Of a stretch of 11,869 nucleotides of DNA, positions 1 to 7,213 are shown piece by piece. Within the stretch, counting starts at the first letter, position 1, and each line of letters opens with the position of its first letter. The position numbers were made by a program, and so were the translations under genes. The stretch is taken from positions 1-11,869 of the forward strand of contig DRHD01000134.1 of NCBI GenBank assembly GCA_011049795.1. Direction: 5' to 3'. A model generated the notes under the pieces. The model saw only the letters and a list, made by a program, of their open reading frames with translations. It ran no database searches and had not been told where the DNA came from. This DNA is from Porticoccus sp. (GTDB lineage: Bacteria; Pseudomonadota; Gammaproteobacteria; Pseudomonadales; Porticoccaceae).

Positions 1-374
1 ACCTCCAGTTGTCGCTCCCTTTCATGTTGCTGATGAGGCGATGTACTGTCCGGCCCGGGTACATTCTCAATAGGATCTTCCTCTGACTCAGCGCCGTCTT
101 CCTTATTTCGGAATTTTGTAAGCCAGCCTTTAACTTTGTTCTGAACCATACGGCGCCGGTGTAGGTCATTGATACGGCTTTGTAGAATTTTGTAAAACAA
201 AGGCCGCCATTCATCTGAGCCCTTGTTGCTATAACGAGCAACCAGTTGGGTCATCGACTCCTGAACGATATCTAATGCATCTTCACGGTGACCAAGCGAG
301 GCAAAAGCGATGCTATATGCTCGTCTTTCTACCGATACCAGAAAGTTCTCAAGGGATTGCCGTTCCAGAGTCAC
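1..374 (-). CDS. ECF-type RNA polymerase sigma factor, N-terminal part (runs off left edge)
   Basis: An open frame runs from position 374 to the left edge without a stop, giving about 124 residues. The stretch EDALDIVQESM followed by LFYKILQSRINDLHRRR matches sigma-70 region 2 (core binding and -10 recognition) of ECF sigma factors; region 4 must lie beyond the window. After region 2 comes an acidic linker rich in Glu/Asp/Pro, as expected between regions 2 and 4. The start is unresolved. The GTG at 374 gives a family-like N-terminus (VTLERQSLENF), but its AGGAG (376-380) is only one base away. The frame stays open up to an ATG at 428, which has no clear Shine-Dalgarno. The gene follows the His/Tyr-rich secreted protein in the same direction, so the two may be cotranscribed. 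No anti-sigma gene is visible in the window. The family call is firm; the subgroup and regulon are unknown. Confidence 0.8.
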   Translation of the reverse strand, partial: MTLERQSLENFLVSVERRAYSIAFASLGHREDALDIVQESMTQLVARYSNKGSDEWRPLFYKILQSRINDLHRRRMVQNKVKGWLTKFRNKEDGAESEEDPIENVPGPDSTSPHQQHERERQLE

Positions 375-444
375 ACTCCTTTCATCACCACCGGTGCCAA
401 TACCGATTATTTTAATTGCTAACAACATGATTCATTCATCGAGA

Positions 445-463
445 GTTAATGATAATCATGTGA
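445..463. promoter_or_regulatory. Fur-box-like palindrome (tentative)
   Basis: A 19-base stretch centred on ATGATAATCAT matches the classical enterobacterial Fur-box consensus at 14 of 19 positions by my count; the left two thirds match almost perfectly and the right end does not. It covers the last codons and stop of the His/Tyr-rich protein gene and lies just upstream of the sigma factor gene, where an iron-responsive operator for an ECF sigma gene would make sense. However, the same bases encode His-Asp-Tyr-His-stop, so codon content alone could create the resemblance. Treat as a hypothesis. Confidence 0.2.
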
Positions 464-814
464 ATGGTGCAACAATTCATTGATCAGAATGGTGCCACCC
501 AAAATTGTAAAATAGTCCTCTACATAGTCATCACTCCGATAATAGTAGCGCTGATGACCACGATAATGATGACGATAGTCTTTGTAGTCATGGCGCTTGT
601 GACCATAGTTGCGACCAGAGCGATGACTTGAGTAATACCTACGATTATCACTTCGGTTGTAGTGCTTATCATGGCTCTTATAGCTGTCGTATTGACGAGC
701 ACTGAAGTTATCATAGTGCTTGTCTTGACCATGATGACGGTCCTTGGCTAAAGCTGGCGTTGCTGTCATCGCCAGTGATGCTGTTAGTAATCCAATAATA
801 GTGAGACGTTTCAT
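446..814 (-). CDS. Small secreted His/Tyr/Arg-rich protein, unknown function
   Basis: This encodes 122 residues. Residues 1-23 form a clear Sec signal peptide (MKR, a hydrophobic core, then ALA before KD), so the mature protein should be about 99 residues in the periplasm or outside the cell. The mature part is low complexity: by count 15 His and 16 Tyr, many Arg, Asp and Lys, and no Cys, with clusters such as HH, YYY and RHHYRGH. Residues 101-115 (YFTILGGTILINELL) are a short hydrophobic patch with a GG, before a His-rich tail (HHSHDYH). The start is supported by GAGGG seven bases upstream of the ATG. The composition suggests metal binding or a polyanion-binding surface coat, but I do not recognise a characterised family; it resembles loosely the small His-rich periplasmic proteins of the RcnB kind without clear motif identity. 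It lies between xthA and the sigma factor gene, all in one direction. Confidence 0.75.
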   Translation of the reverse strand: MKRLTIIGLLTASLAMTATPALAKDRHHGQDKHYDNFSARQYDSYKSHDKHYNRSDNRRYYSSHRSGRNYGHKRHDYKDYRHHYRGHQRYYYRSDDYVEDYFTILGGTILINELLHHSHDYH

Positions 815-910
815 AAGAATTCCCTCGAATGCCGGCTCTCATAGAGTTTAAACGTTCGAAGGAGGTATCGGTTGACGAAGAAGATACTTATATGAAGCTT
901 TTTATATAGG

Positions 911-1723
911 CTATGGCGTCATTTTGAGCCAGATAGGGCAGTGATCCGAGGGTTTTTCCGACGCTCGAATCTCATGGTCTATTCCCGCGTCTGAAGAAAT
1001 ACTCATGAGTGGTTCAGAGGCAAGCATAAGGTCGATACGAAGCCCTCGTTTAGGTTCTCGTTCAAATCCGCGGCTACGGTAGTCAAACCAGCTGTAACGA
1101 TCAATTTCAGCTGGGTGGAAGTGATCATAACTATCAACTAGGCCCCATTCTTGGAGTTTTTCAAGCCAGTCACGTTCTTCCGGGAGAAAGCAGCATTTGC
1201 CCGTGCGTAGCCAACGCTTTCGATTGTCATCACCAATACCTATGTCTATATCCAAAGGGGCTACATTCATATCGCCCATCACTAATACCTGCTCATCAGC
1301 TTGATGGTGTTCCTCCAGACAGGCTAACAAATCAGCATAAAACTGTTTTTTACAGGGGAATTTTTGGGGATGGTCTCGACCCTCTCCCTGAGGGAAATAA
1401 CCGTTATAAATATTCAGTTTTTTTCCATTAACCTCAAATTGCCCATAGACGAGTCTTTTCTGACTTTCTTCCCCATCTGAAGAAAACCCTTTGTGGCTCT
1501 TAAGGAGAGGCAATCTATAGAGGAGGGCAACGCCATAGTGGCCCTTTTGTCCGTGATAAATCACGTCATATCCAAGTTGCTTGATATCATCAAGAGGAAA
1601 CTGCTCATCAGCAACCTTGATCTCTTGCAGACCAATAATATCGGGAGAATATTTCTCTACAATGGCCTTGAGCTGGTGTAGTCGGGCACGGAGACCATTG
1701 GCATTAAAGGAAACAATGTTCAT
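911..1723 (-). CDS. xthA: Exodeoxyribonuclease III (AP endonuclease)
   Basis: The 270-residue product is a full-length member of the exonuclease III/AP endonuclease (EEP) family; the E. coli enzyme is 268 residues. It incises DNA at abasic sites in base excision repair and removes 3' blocking groups. All catalytic residues known from the E. coli enzyme can be placed: Asn7, Glu34 (GLQEIK), Tyr109, Asp151 and Asn153 (GDMNVAP), Asp231 (GLRIDLML) and the Asp260-His261 pair (KPSDHCP), with almost unchanged numbering. The ATG lies 15 bases beyond the stop of the upstream protease gene, and I see no convincing Shine-Dalgarno, so it is probably cotranscribed with prc and translated by coupling or reinitiation. 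The gene order prc-xthA differs from E. coli. Confidence 0.96.
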   Translation of the reverse strand: MNIVSFNANGLRARLHQLKAIVEKYSPDIIGLQEIKVADEQFPLDDIKQLGYDVIYHGQKGHYGVALLYRLPLLKSHKGFSSDGEESQKRLVYGQFEVNGKKLNIYNGYFPQGEGRDHPQKFPCKKQFYADLLACLEEHHQADEQVLVMGDMNVAPLDIDIGIGDDNRKRWLRTGKCCFLPEERDWLEKLQEWGLVDSYDHFHPAEIDRYSWFDYRSRGFEREPKRGLRIDLMLASEPLMSISSDAGIDHEIRASEKPSDHCPIWLKMTP

Positions 1724-1738
1724 TTAGGATGATTTAAC

Positions 1739-3802
1739 TCAGGGTTGCTTAGCCTGCTGTACAGGGGATTTAGCCAGACTCATATAATCTGACATGATAT
1801 TCCCTACTTCATAGAGGATAGGATCTTTTTCAGCGAGGGGCCTGTCATCATCTTCTTTTTCCGGTTCCTCAACCGCCCGCCACTCCTCAATGGATGGATA
1901 AAGCGGGAGTTCCTTGGCCAAACGTCGTTTATTTTCTAATGACAGGAGCACGGTATCGTATTCCTTAGCTTCCTCGCGACGTTTTATTTCATTAAGGGAC
2001 AGCTGTTTGACTTTCTGGCGCTCTTTGAGCAGGGCTAATTTATCATGTAGGTGAACAAGGTCGGGATCCATTTTTAACCGGTATTCGTGGCGCTCTTGAA
2101 GGGTTTGCATAGGCACCCGAGTAAGGTTGTAGCGACGGTGGGGTACGGCAGGGATCCGATCCCAAGGCAGTGCATTATCTTCACTGCTCTCACCCACTTT
2201 ATCAATGTCGTAGAAGGAGGGTAACTGGATATCAGGAACTACACCAAGGTGCTGGGTACTATTTCCAGAAACCCGGTAAAACTTGGATTCTGTGAGCTTT
2301 AACTGTCCCTCACGAACGGGTAGTTGAACCTGTACGGTACCTTTGCCAAAACTCTGGCCTCCCACGATCAGACCACGCCCATAATCTTGTATAGCACCCG
2401 CAAAAATTTCTGACGCTGAAGCGCTTAGCCGATTAATCAGAACCACTAAAGGGCCACGATAGTAAGCATCCGCACGAGACCGGTAGTTGCGTGAAATAAG
2501 TTGGTCAGAATGCTGAACCTGCACAATGGGGCCAGGATCAATGAATAAATCTGTCAAAGTGGTGGCTTCTTGGAGAAAGCCACCACCATTATTTCGTAGG
2601 TCGAGAATAATGCCGTCCACGTTCTGTTTTTCTAGGTCCTGTAGCAGCTGCAGGACATCTTTTGTCGTGCTTTTAAAATCGGGATCGCGGTTGTAATAGG
2701 CATCTACATCGAGGTAGAAAGCCGGAATCTCAATGACACCTACACTGTATGTTCCAGCTTCAGTTTGAACATCAATAACCTCCGCCTTAGCGGACTGCTC
2801 TTCTAGTTGAATCTTGTCTCGTACAATCGAAATATCTCGGCTGTTTCCAGCAGATTCACCTTGGGCTGGGATGAGTTCAAGCCTGACAATACTGTCTTTG
2901 GGCCCACGAATAAGGTCGACCACATCATCCAGTCGCCAGCCGATAACATCCACCTTTTCTTTGTCGCCCTGGCCAACCGCAATAATTTTGTCTCCGGCCT
3001 TAAGAATACCTTGTTTGTCAGCAGGTCCACCGGGAACGACACGAACTATTTTTGTATGCTCATCTTCCAATTGCAGAACAGCTCCAATGCCCGTAAGGGA
3101 AAGAGACATAGCAATGCGGAAATTTTCCATGGAGCGTGGTGACATATAGGCTGTATGGGGGTCATACAGGCTGGCAAGAGAGTTCATGATAAGTTGGAAG
3201 ATGTCCTCTCTATCACGTTGGTCCAGCTGCTTGCGAAGATTGGTATAACGCTTTATCAGTAGCTTTCTTGCCTCTTCAGGCTCTTTATCATTAAGCATGA
3301 GTCGAAGGTAGGCTTCCTTTATACGCTTTCGCCACTCATCATCGGCATCAGCATTTGTAGCCGGCCACTGGTTAGTACCTACATCAATCGGAAGGTACTC
3401 ATCCTTCGTTAAATCAAACTGAAAATCACTTTCCAGCAAGCTGATATTTTCCTGTAGGCGGGCCATAGTGCGTTGGTTATAACGGTTGTAGATGAAAAAT
3501 CCGGCACTTAGGTCTCCCGCCTTAAACATATCATCAAGACGTGTTTCCCACTGCTGAAATTCAGTAATGTCTTCCTGCAGCAGATAACTTTTTGTAGGGT
3601 CCAGGTTATCGATCAACTCGTGTAACAGCTTACTTGACAACTCATCGTCCAAGGGCTGCTTGCGATAATGCTTGGTACTAAGCTCCTCTATTACTTCAAT
3701 AGCGGTTTTTGCCTGATTTGGTGTGTAATCAAGTTCAGCTGTAGCCAATGATGTAAGGCATAGCAGCATTAGAGTAAGAGTGGGGCGCAACAGGAAAGGC
3801 AT
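1739..3802 (-). CDS. prc: Carboxy-terminal (tail-specific) processing protease Prc/Tsp
   Basis: The 687-residue product matches E. coli Prc (682 residues) in length and architecture. Residues 1-22 are a signal peptide (cleavage after ATA), placing the enzyme in the periplasm. There follow a helical N-terminal domain, a PDZ domain at about 235-310 (GIGAVLQLE, VVPGGPADKQGILKAGDKI) that recognises nonpolar C-termini, an S41 peptidase core at about 350-530, and a charged C-terminal Tsp domain from about 545 to 670. The catalytic dyad is visible: Ser462 within SASASEIFAGA and Lys487 in SFGKGTVQ, separated by 25 residues as in E. coli (Ser452/Lys477); NNGGGFL (404-410) is the conserved loop before them. 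Prc trims or degrades periplasmic proteins, including murein hydrolases and penicillin-binding protein 3 in E. coli. The start has only a weak GAGA-type ribosome site. It is the first gene of a probable prc-xthA operon. Confidence 0.96.
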   Translation of the reverse strand: MPFLLRPTLTLMLLCLTSLATAELDYTPNQAKTAIEVIEELSTKHYRKQPLDDELSSKLLHELIDNLDPTKSYLLQEDITEFQQWETRLDDMFKAGDLSAGFFIYNRYNQRTMARLQENISLLESDFQFDLTKDEYLPIDVGTNQWPATNADADDEWRKRIKEAYLRLMLNDKEPEEARKLLIKRYTNLRKQLDQRDREDIFQLIMNSLASLYDPHTAYMSPRSMENFRIAMSLSLTGIGAVLQLEDEHTKIVRVVPGGPADKQGILKAGDKIIAVGQGDKEKVDVIGWRLDDVVDLIRGPKDSIVRLELIPAQGESAGNSRDISIVRDKIQLEEQSAKAEVIDVQTEAGTYSVGVIEIPAFYLDVDAYYNRDPDFKSTTKDVLQLLQDLEKQNVDGIILDLRNNGGGFLQEATTLTDLFIDPGPIVQVQHSDQLISRNYRSRADAYYRGPLVVLINRLSASASEIFAGAIQDYGRGLIVGGQSFGKGTVQVQLPVREGQLKLTESKFYRVSGNSTQHLGVVPDIQLPSFYDIDKVGESSEDNALPWDRIPAVPHRRYNLTRVPMQTLQERHEYRLKMDPDLVHLHDKLALLKERQKVKQLSLNEIKRREEAKEYDTVLLSLENKRRLAKELPLYPSIEEWRAVEEPEKEDDDRPLAEKDPILYEVGNIMSDYMSLAKSPVQQAKQP

Positions 3803-4079
3803 CAGTTTTTCAGTATCTCGTTAGTGTATGAGGTGCAGAGTGTAACAAAATTCATATGCTGTATGACCGCTCTATGTCGCAGACGTTCGCTGGTTTTACT
3901 ACTTTGTATAAGATATAACAATTTGCTAATCACTTTTTTCCACTTCAAGATCGTAGCTTTAAGAAGGCCAGATAAGTCATTATTGGCAAGGGATAAAGAC
4001 CTTATTAGAAACTGACCATTGATCCTTCAAGCCAAGAATGGAATTATGAATACCTTCTAACCCCGCAGATGATCGTGAA

Positions 4080-4850
4080 ATGACAGATTTGATGGAAAGG
4101 CCTACAGCACTAGTGACCGGTGGAGCCACAAGACTGGGGTTTTCTTTTGCTTACGCCCTGGCTACAGCAGGCTACGATATTGCCTTGCACTATCACCAAT
4201 CAGCTGACAGCGCCCAACAGACTGCTGATGCCATTATGGCCCTTGGAGTCACCTGTAAAACCTTTCAGTTCGACTTGTCAGGAGAACACCCAGAAGCGTT
4301 GATTGAATCAGTGCTCAATGAGTTTTCTTCCCTTCAAGTATTAATTAACAACGCATCAGCCTATGAAGCAGCAACCATTGCTCAGACTGATATGACGCTC
4401 TTGCAACAACAATTCTCCGTCAATTTTTTTGCACCCTTGCTATTAACGTCAGCATTTTCGAATAAATGTAGTAAGGGGAATGTGATTAATATTCTGGACA
4501 ACAAGATCGCCTTTCAGCAAAACCATTACGCAGCCTACCTTTTATCCAAGAAAGCACTCTCAGGATTCACCCAGCTTGCCGCCATAGAGTTTGCTCCCCA
4601 TATCCGTATAAATGGCATTGCACCCGGTGTGGTGATGCCCGGTGAGGAGAGAACCGAGGACTATATTAAATGGCGGGTTGATGGCATTCCCTTAAAGCGG
4701 CAGGGCAGGGTAGATGATTTGATTTCCGCCATGAACTATCTTTTAAATAACGAGTTTGTTACCGGGCAGATATTAACTGTAGATGGTGGAGAGGGAGTGA
4801 ATCATCTAGGGCGCCATGCGAAGCAATTCAGTGATGAGGGTGTTCTGTAA
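4080..4850 (+). CDS. Pteridine reductase / dihydromonapterin reductase-like SDR
   Basis: The 256-residue product is a classical-size short-chain dehydrogenase/reductase. TGGATRLG (13-20) is the Rossmann glycine motif, and HYHQSA (37-42) closely resembles the HYHRSA segment that gives NADPH preference in trypanosomatid PTR1. NNAS (90-93) is the usual SDR motif. The position normally holding the SDR serine is Asp140 (NILDNK), followed 13 residues later by Tyr153 and then Lys157 (YLLSK): the Asp-Tyr-Lys arrangement typical of PTR1 and FolM rather than ordinary SDRs. The C-terminus has the usual FVTGQ...VDGG signature. The likely role is NADPH-dependent reduction of a dihydropterin such as dihydromonapterin or dihydrofolate. 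The next gene, a HPPK-like protein, starts two bases after this stop, supporting a pterin role. No strong Shine-Dalgarno precedes the ATG; an in-frame ATG at 4092 is an alternative. The 277-base divergent region upstream shows no convincing promoter by eye. Confidence 0.82.
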   Translation: MTDLMERPTALVTGGATRLGFSFAYALATAGYDIALHYHQSADSAQQTADAIMALGVTCKTFQFDLSGEHPEALIESVLNEFSSLQVLINNASAYEAATIAQTDMTLLQQQFSVNFFAPLLLTSAFSNKCSKGNVINILDNKIAFQQNHYAAYLLSKKALSGFTQLAAIEFAPHIRINGIAPGVVMPGEERTEDYIKWRVDGIPLKRQGRVDDLISAMNYLLNNEFVTGQILTVDGGEGVNHLGRHAKQFSDEGVL

Positions 4851-4852
4851 CT

Positions 4853-5305
4853 GTGGATACTAGAGTGAAGCAGGAGACGAAGACGAAACAAGATGGCAAA
4901 GAGCTGGGGTTACACCAGGTTATTATTTCCGTGGGCTCCAATATAGGTCCTCATAAAAACATCCGTTTGTCACACGAGATGCTGGACAATGAGACACGGC
5001 TACTGGCTGTAGCTGATATCATCAAAACGACGCCTATTGGTTATACCCAACAGCCTGATTTTCTCAATACTGCCTACTTAATCGAGACCAATCTTGAATA
5101 CGATGACTTCAATGCTTTTTTGAAATCGGTCGAAGACCGATTGGGAAGAGAGCGAGGCGCCATTAAATCAGGTCCACGGACAATTGACCTGGATATTATA
5201 GTTTGGGATCGAAATGTAGTGACCCAAGACTATTTTAACTACGAATACGTCTCGACACCGGTTAACCAGATTCTCACAGCACGTCAGATATCAGTGTATC
5301 GCTAA
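4853..5305 (+). CDS. HPPK (FolK)-like pyrophosphokinase with divergent C-terminus
   Basis: The 150-residue product carries the HPPK fold signatures: SVGSNIG (26-32), PIGYTQQPDFLN (61-72; the Asn and aromatic residue that hold the pterin), LGRERG, and the signature KSGPRTIDLDII (105-116) with Arg109 and the two magnesium-binding aspartates Asp112 and Asp114. Genuine HPPK transfers pyrophosphate from ATP to 6-hydroxymethyl-dihydropterin in folate synthesis. Here the region after the aspartates is replaced: E. coli HPPK continues with a PHYDMKNRGF loop supplying catalytic His and Arg and a hydrophobic C-terminal segment, whereas this protein ends with NYEYVSTPVNQILTARQISVYR-type sequence lacking that loop. 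A basic N-terminal extension of about 20 residues precedes the fold. The start is GTG, two bases after the reductase stop, with GAGGG twelve bases upstream, so translational coupling is likely. It may be a second, specialised FolK paralogue; whether it makes the folate intermediate cannot be told. Confidence 0.78.
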   Translation: MDTRVKQETKTKQDGKELGLHQVIISVGSNIGPHKNIRLSHEMLDNETRLLAVADIIKTTPIGYTQQPDFLNTAYLIETNLEYDDFNAFLKSVEDRLGRERGAIKSGPRTIDLDIIVWDRNVVTQDYFNYEYVSTPVNQILTARQISVYR

Positions 5306-5417
5306 GGTCATAACGTTTTCTTAATGAGTTTTGTCTTGTTTTTACCCCTGTTGAAGTCGTCGGGTAGCACCAGCCGCCTGTATTCACCGTATGGATGTGA
5401 GTAATACTTTCGAATAA

Positions 5418-5445
5418 GTGAAATTTTGTACCATTTCCTTATAAT
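5418..5445 (+). promoter_or_regulatory. Probable sigma-70 promoter of mdh
   Basis: A perfect TATAAT lies at 5440-5445. A GTGAAA at 5418-5423 (four of six matches to TTGACA) precedes it with a 16-base spacer. Transcription would begin near 5452, leaving a leader of roughly 36 bases before the GTG start of mdh. The -10 is convincing and the -35 weak. The 164-base gap before mdh otherwise contains no clear terminator for the pterin genes. Confidence 0.5.
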
Positions 5446-5474
5446 GGCCGACCATTACTCGTCATCAACTTGTC

Positions 5475-5480
5475 TTGGAG
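5475..5480 (+). promoter_or_regulatory. Ribosome binding site fixing the mdh start
   Basis: TTGGAG ends seven bases before the GTG at 5488. An open frame extends up to a TTG at 5470, but that start would place this site inside the gene; the spacing and the typical Mdh N-terminus ([15 protein letters not shown]) both select the GTG at 5488. Confidence 0.75.
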
Positions 5481-5487
5481 AAATATC

Positions 5488-6468
5488 GTGAAAGCACCTG
5501 TTCGTGTAGCTGTCACCGGAGCCGCTGGCCAAATCAGTTATTCCCTTTTGTTCCGCATCGCCTCTGGCCATATGCTGGGTGAAGATCAACCCATTATTTT
5601 GCAAATGTTGGAAATTACACCAGCGCTGGAAGCCCTCAATGGGGTTGCCATGGAGCTGGATGATTGTGCTTTCCCTCTGTTGGCAGGTATGGTTTGTACC
5701 GATGAGCCCAACGTGGCATTCAAAGATGCCGATTATGCTCTGCTAGTAGGCGCACGTCCTCGTGGCCCTGGTATGGAGCGTAAAGACTTACTGGAAGCCA
5801 ATGCTGCCATCTTCTCCGCACAAGGTAAGGCAATCAATGACAACGCCTCTAATGGCATTAAAGTACTGGTTGTCGGCAACCCAGCTAACACCAATGCTCT
5901 GATTGCCCAGCGCAACGCACCAGACATCAACCCACGTCAGTTCACTGCCATGATGCGCTTGGATCACAACCGCGCCATGACTCAGCTGGCTCAGAAAACC
6001 GGCAAGTCCGTTAATGACGTGACTAACATGCTGGTTTGGGGTAATCACTCAGCGACTCAGTTCCCTGATCTACACCACCCTAAAGTTTCTGGTGAAACAG
6101 CCATTAACCTGGTCGATCAGAGCTGGTATGAAGAAGAATTCATCCCTACTGTTCAACAACGTGGCGCTGCAATCATCAAAGCTCGCGGTGCTTCATCAGC
6201 AGCTTCTGCCGCTAATGCTGCTATCGATCATATGCATGATTGGGCACTGGGTACTCCAGCAGGCGATTGGGTTAGCATGGGTGTCTACAGCGATGGTAGT
6301 TATGGCATCACTGAAGGTCTGATCTACTCTTTCCCTTGCGTCTGTAAAAATGGCGACTGGGAAATTGTCCAGGGTTTGGAAATCAATGACTTCTCCCGTG
6401 GCAAAATGACTGCCACCCAGCAGGAGTTAACTGAAGAGCGTGACGCAGTGCAGCATTTACTGCCATAA
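5488..6468 (+). CDS. mdh: Malate dehydrogenase (NAD-dependent, LDH-like 326-residue type)
   Basis: The 326-residue product oxidises malate to oxaloacetate in the TCA cycle. It belongs to the longer cytosolic-type group found in beta- and several gammaproteobacteria, not the E. coli 312-residue type. The Rossmann motif is TGAAGQIS (10-17), with Ser where Gly is frequent. [18 protein letters not shown] (85-102) contains the substrate-binding arginines Arg92 and Arg98. NPANTNA (131-137) and MMRLDHNRA follow; catalytic Asp159 is in RLDHNR and catalytic His187 in WGNHSATQ. Glu42 at the end of the second beta strand favours NAD over NADP. The start is the GTG with a good ribosome site. It is a single-gene unit: its own promoter lies upstream and a strong intrinsic terminator follows 16 bases after the stop. 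Confidence 0.97.
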   Translation: MKAPVRVAVTGAAGQISYSLLFRIASGHMLGEDQPIILQMLEITPALEALNGVAMELDDCAFPLLAGMVCTDEPNVAFKDADYALLVGARPRGPGMERKDLLEANAAIFSAQGKAINDNASNGIKVLVVGNPANTNALIAQRNAPDINPRQFTAMMRLDHNRAMTQLAQKTGKSVNDVTNMLVWGNHSATQFPDLHHPKVSGETAINLVDQSWYEEEFIPTVQQRGAAIIKARGASSAASAANAAIDHMHDWALGTPAGDWVSMGVYSDGSYGITEGLIYSFPCVCKNGDWEIVQGLEINDFSRGKMTATQQELTEERDAVQHLLP

Positions 6469-6484
6469 GTTTCGCTGTTTTGAG

Positions 6485-6513
6485 AAAGGCGCCCTTTAGG
6501 GCGCCTTTTTTTT
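6485..6513 (+). terminator. Rho-independent terminator of mdh
   Basis: A perfect GC-rich hairpin, GGCGCCC-TTTA-GGGCGCC, is flanked by AAA on the left and followed by eight T residues. It starts 16 bases after the mdh stop and is the strongest terminator in the window. Confidence 0.95.
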
Positions 6514-6562
6514 GAGTTCTATTTACAGGTGCTGATAGAGCTACTGATATAGCAACCAAGAA

Positions 6563-6596
6563 AACCTGTGTGTATAGCTATAGAAATATAACCTGT
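6563..6596. repeat. Short direct repeat AACCTGT flanking palindrome TATAGCTATA
   Basis: AACCTGT occurs at 6563-6569 and 6590-6596, and between the copies lies the ten-base perfect palindrome TATAGCTATA (6573-6582). This sits in the AT-rich leader of the DUF2244 gene, about 60 bases before its start. It could be a regulator site or part of a promoter region, or chance in AT-rich sequence. No good -35/-10 pair could be assigned here. Confidence 0.2.
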
Positions 6597-6655
6597 CAGA
6601 TGTTCTAAACTAGATATTAGGAGTGTTGATAGTCACTATATGAGAGTTACCAAAA

Positions 6656-7168
6656 ATGGTCGCGATGTACACCCAAAACAACCGCGTGAGGCGAGTAGTA
6701 TTGACCCCTAACCAATCACTCAATTGGGAGGGTAATCTGTGGGTGATTTTGGCCGTCTCAGTTGTCATTCTTCTTGTAGCTCTACCCATTGCACTGAGCG
6801 GCGGCTGGGTTGTTCTGCCATTCGCCGCAATACAAATACTTGCTCTAACTACTAGTCTTTATCTCACTCTCAGAAAGCTTAATTACCGGGAAGTTATTAC
6901 ACTCCAAGATGGTCAGCTTCTTCTTCAAAGGGGACGTAACCATATGGAAACCAGCTGGGTATTTCCCGAATCTTCTGTAAAGGTTTTAGTCGAGGAGCAA
7001 GACAACCCAATGAGTTCTCCAGATATAGATCTGGTTGCTGAGGGGCACTGCTACCATCTGGGTCAGTTTCTTAATCGTGCTGACCGCTTTATATTAGCTC
7101 ACACCCTGAAAAATCAGCTTAATTTAAGAGTATCCCACTTGGGTTCTTTTCATCGCGTCAGTTTTTGA
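6656..7168 (+). CDS. DUF2244 family integral membrane protein
   Basis: The 170-residue product has the DUF2244 pattern: a short cytoplasmic N-terminus with LTPNQSLNW (16-24), two adjacent transmembrane helices (about 27-47 and 50-72) joined by a tight glycine turn (SGGW), then a soluble C-terminal domain of about 95 residues rich in beta strands, with paired basic residues (RKLNYRE) marking the membrane exit. The function of DUF2244 is not established. In many proteobacteria members sit near cytochrome oxidase genes; here the neighbours are mdh (behind a terminator) and a peroxiredoxin. A weak GAGAG lies nine bases upstream of the ATG at 6656; an in-frame ATG at 6665 is an alternative. The peroxiredoxin gene begins 45 bases downstream with its own strong ribosome site, so cotranscription is possible. 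Confidence 0.8.
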   Translation: MVAMYTQNNRVRRVVLTPNQSLNWEGNLWVILAVSVVILLVALPIALSGGWVVLPFAAIQILALTTSLYLTLRKLNYREVITLQDGQLLLQRGRNHMETSWVFPESSVKVLVEEQDNPMSSPDIDLVAEGHCYHLGQFLNRADRFILAHTLKNQLNLRVSHLGSFHRVSF

Positions 7169-7213
7169 TACAGTGCCTAATTCCTCTTACTCGCCAAGAC
7201 AAGGAGACATTGA

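Noticed and set aside
520..732. 70-residue plus-strand frame rich in Met, Thr, Ile and Val
   Set aside because: It is the antisense shadow of the His/Tyr/Asp-rich gene; its composition follows directly from reverse-complemented His, Asp and Tyr codons.
449..830. Repetitive-looking ATGA/CATA triplets as a possible tandem repeat or CRISPR-like array
   Set aside because: No regular period or spacers; the pattern comes from His, Asp and Tyr codons in a low-complexity protein.
2807..3149. Two 111-residue plus-strand frames inside prc
   Set aside because: They are antisense to the conserved PDZ region of prc and have no ribosome site or family resemblance.
3824..4015. 63-residue plus-strand open frame in the divergent prc/SDR region
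   Set aside because: No Shine-Dalgarno, scattered Cys/Arg/Leu composition and no recognisable domain; it most likely is non-coding promoter-region sequence.
5470..5487. TTG at 5470 as the start of malate dehydrogenase
   Set aside because: It would place the ribosome site inside the coding region and add six residues not typical of the family; GTG at 5488 fits spacing and the usual [14 protein letters not shown] start.
6640..6708. Short frame starting at ATG 6640 overlapping the DUF2244 start, as a possible leader peptide
   Set aside because: Only 22 codons, the nearest good Shine-Dalgarno is too far away, and there is no attenuator-like hairpin with it.
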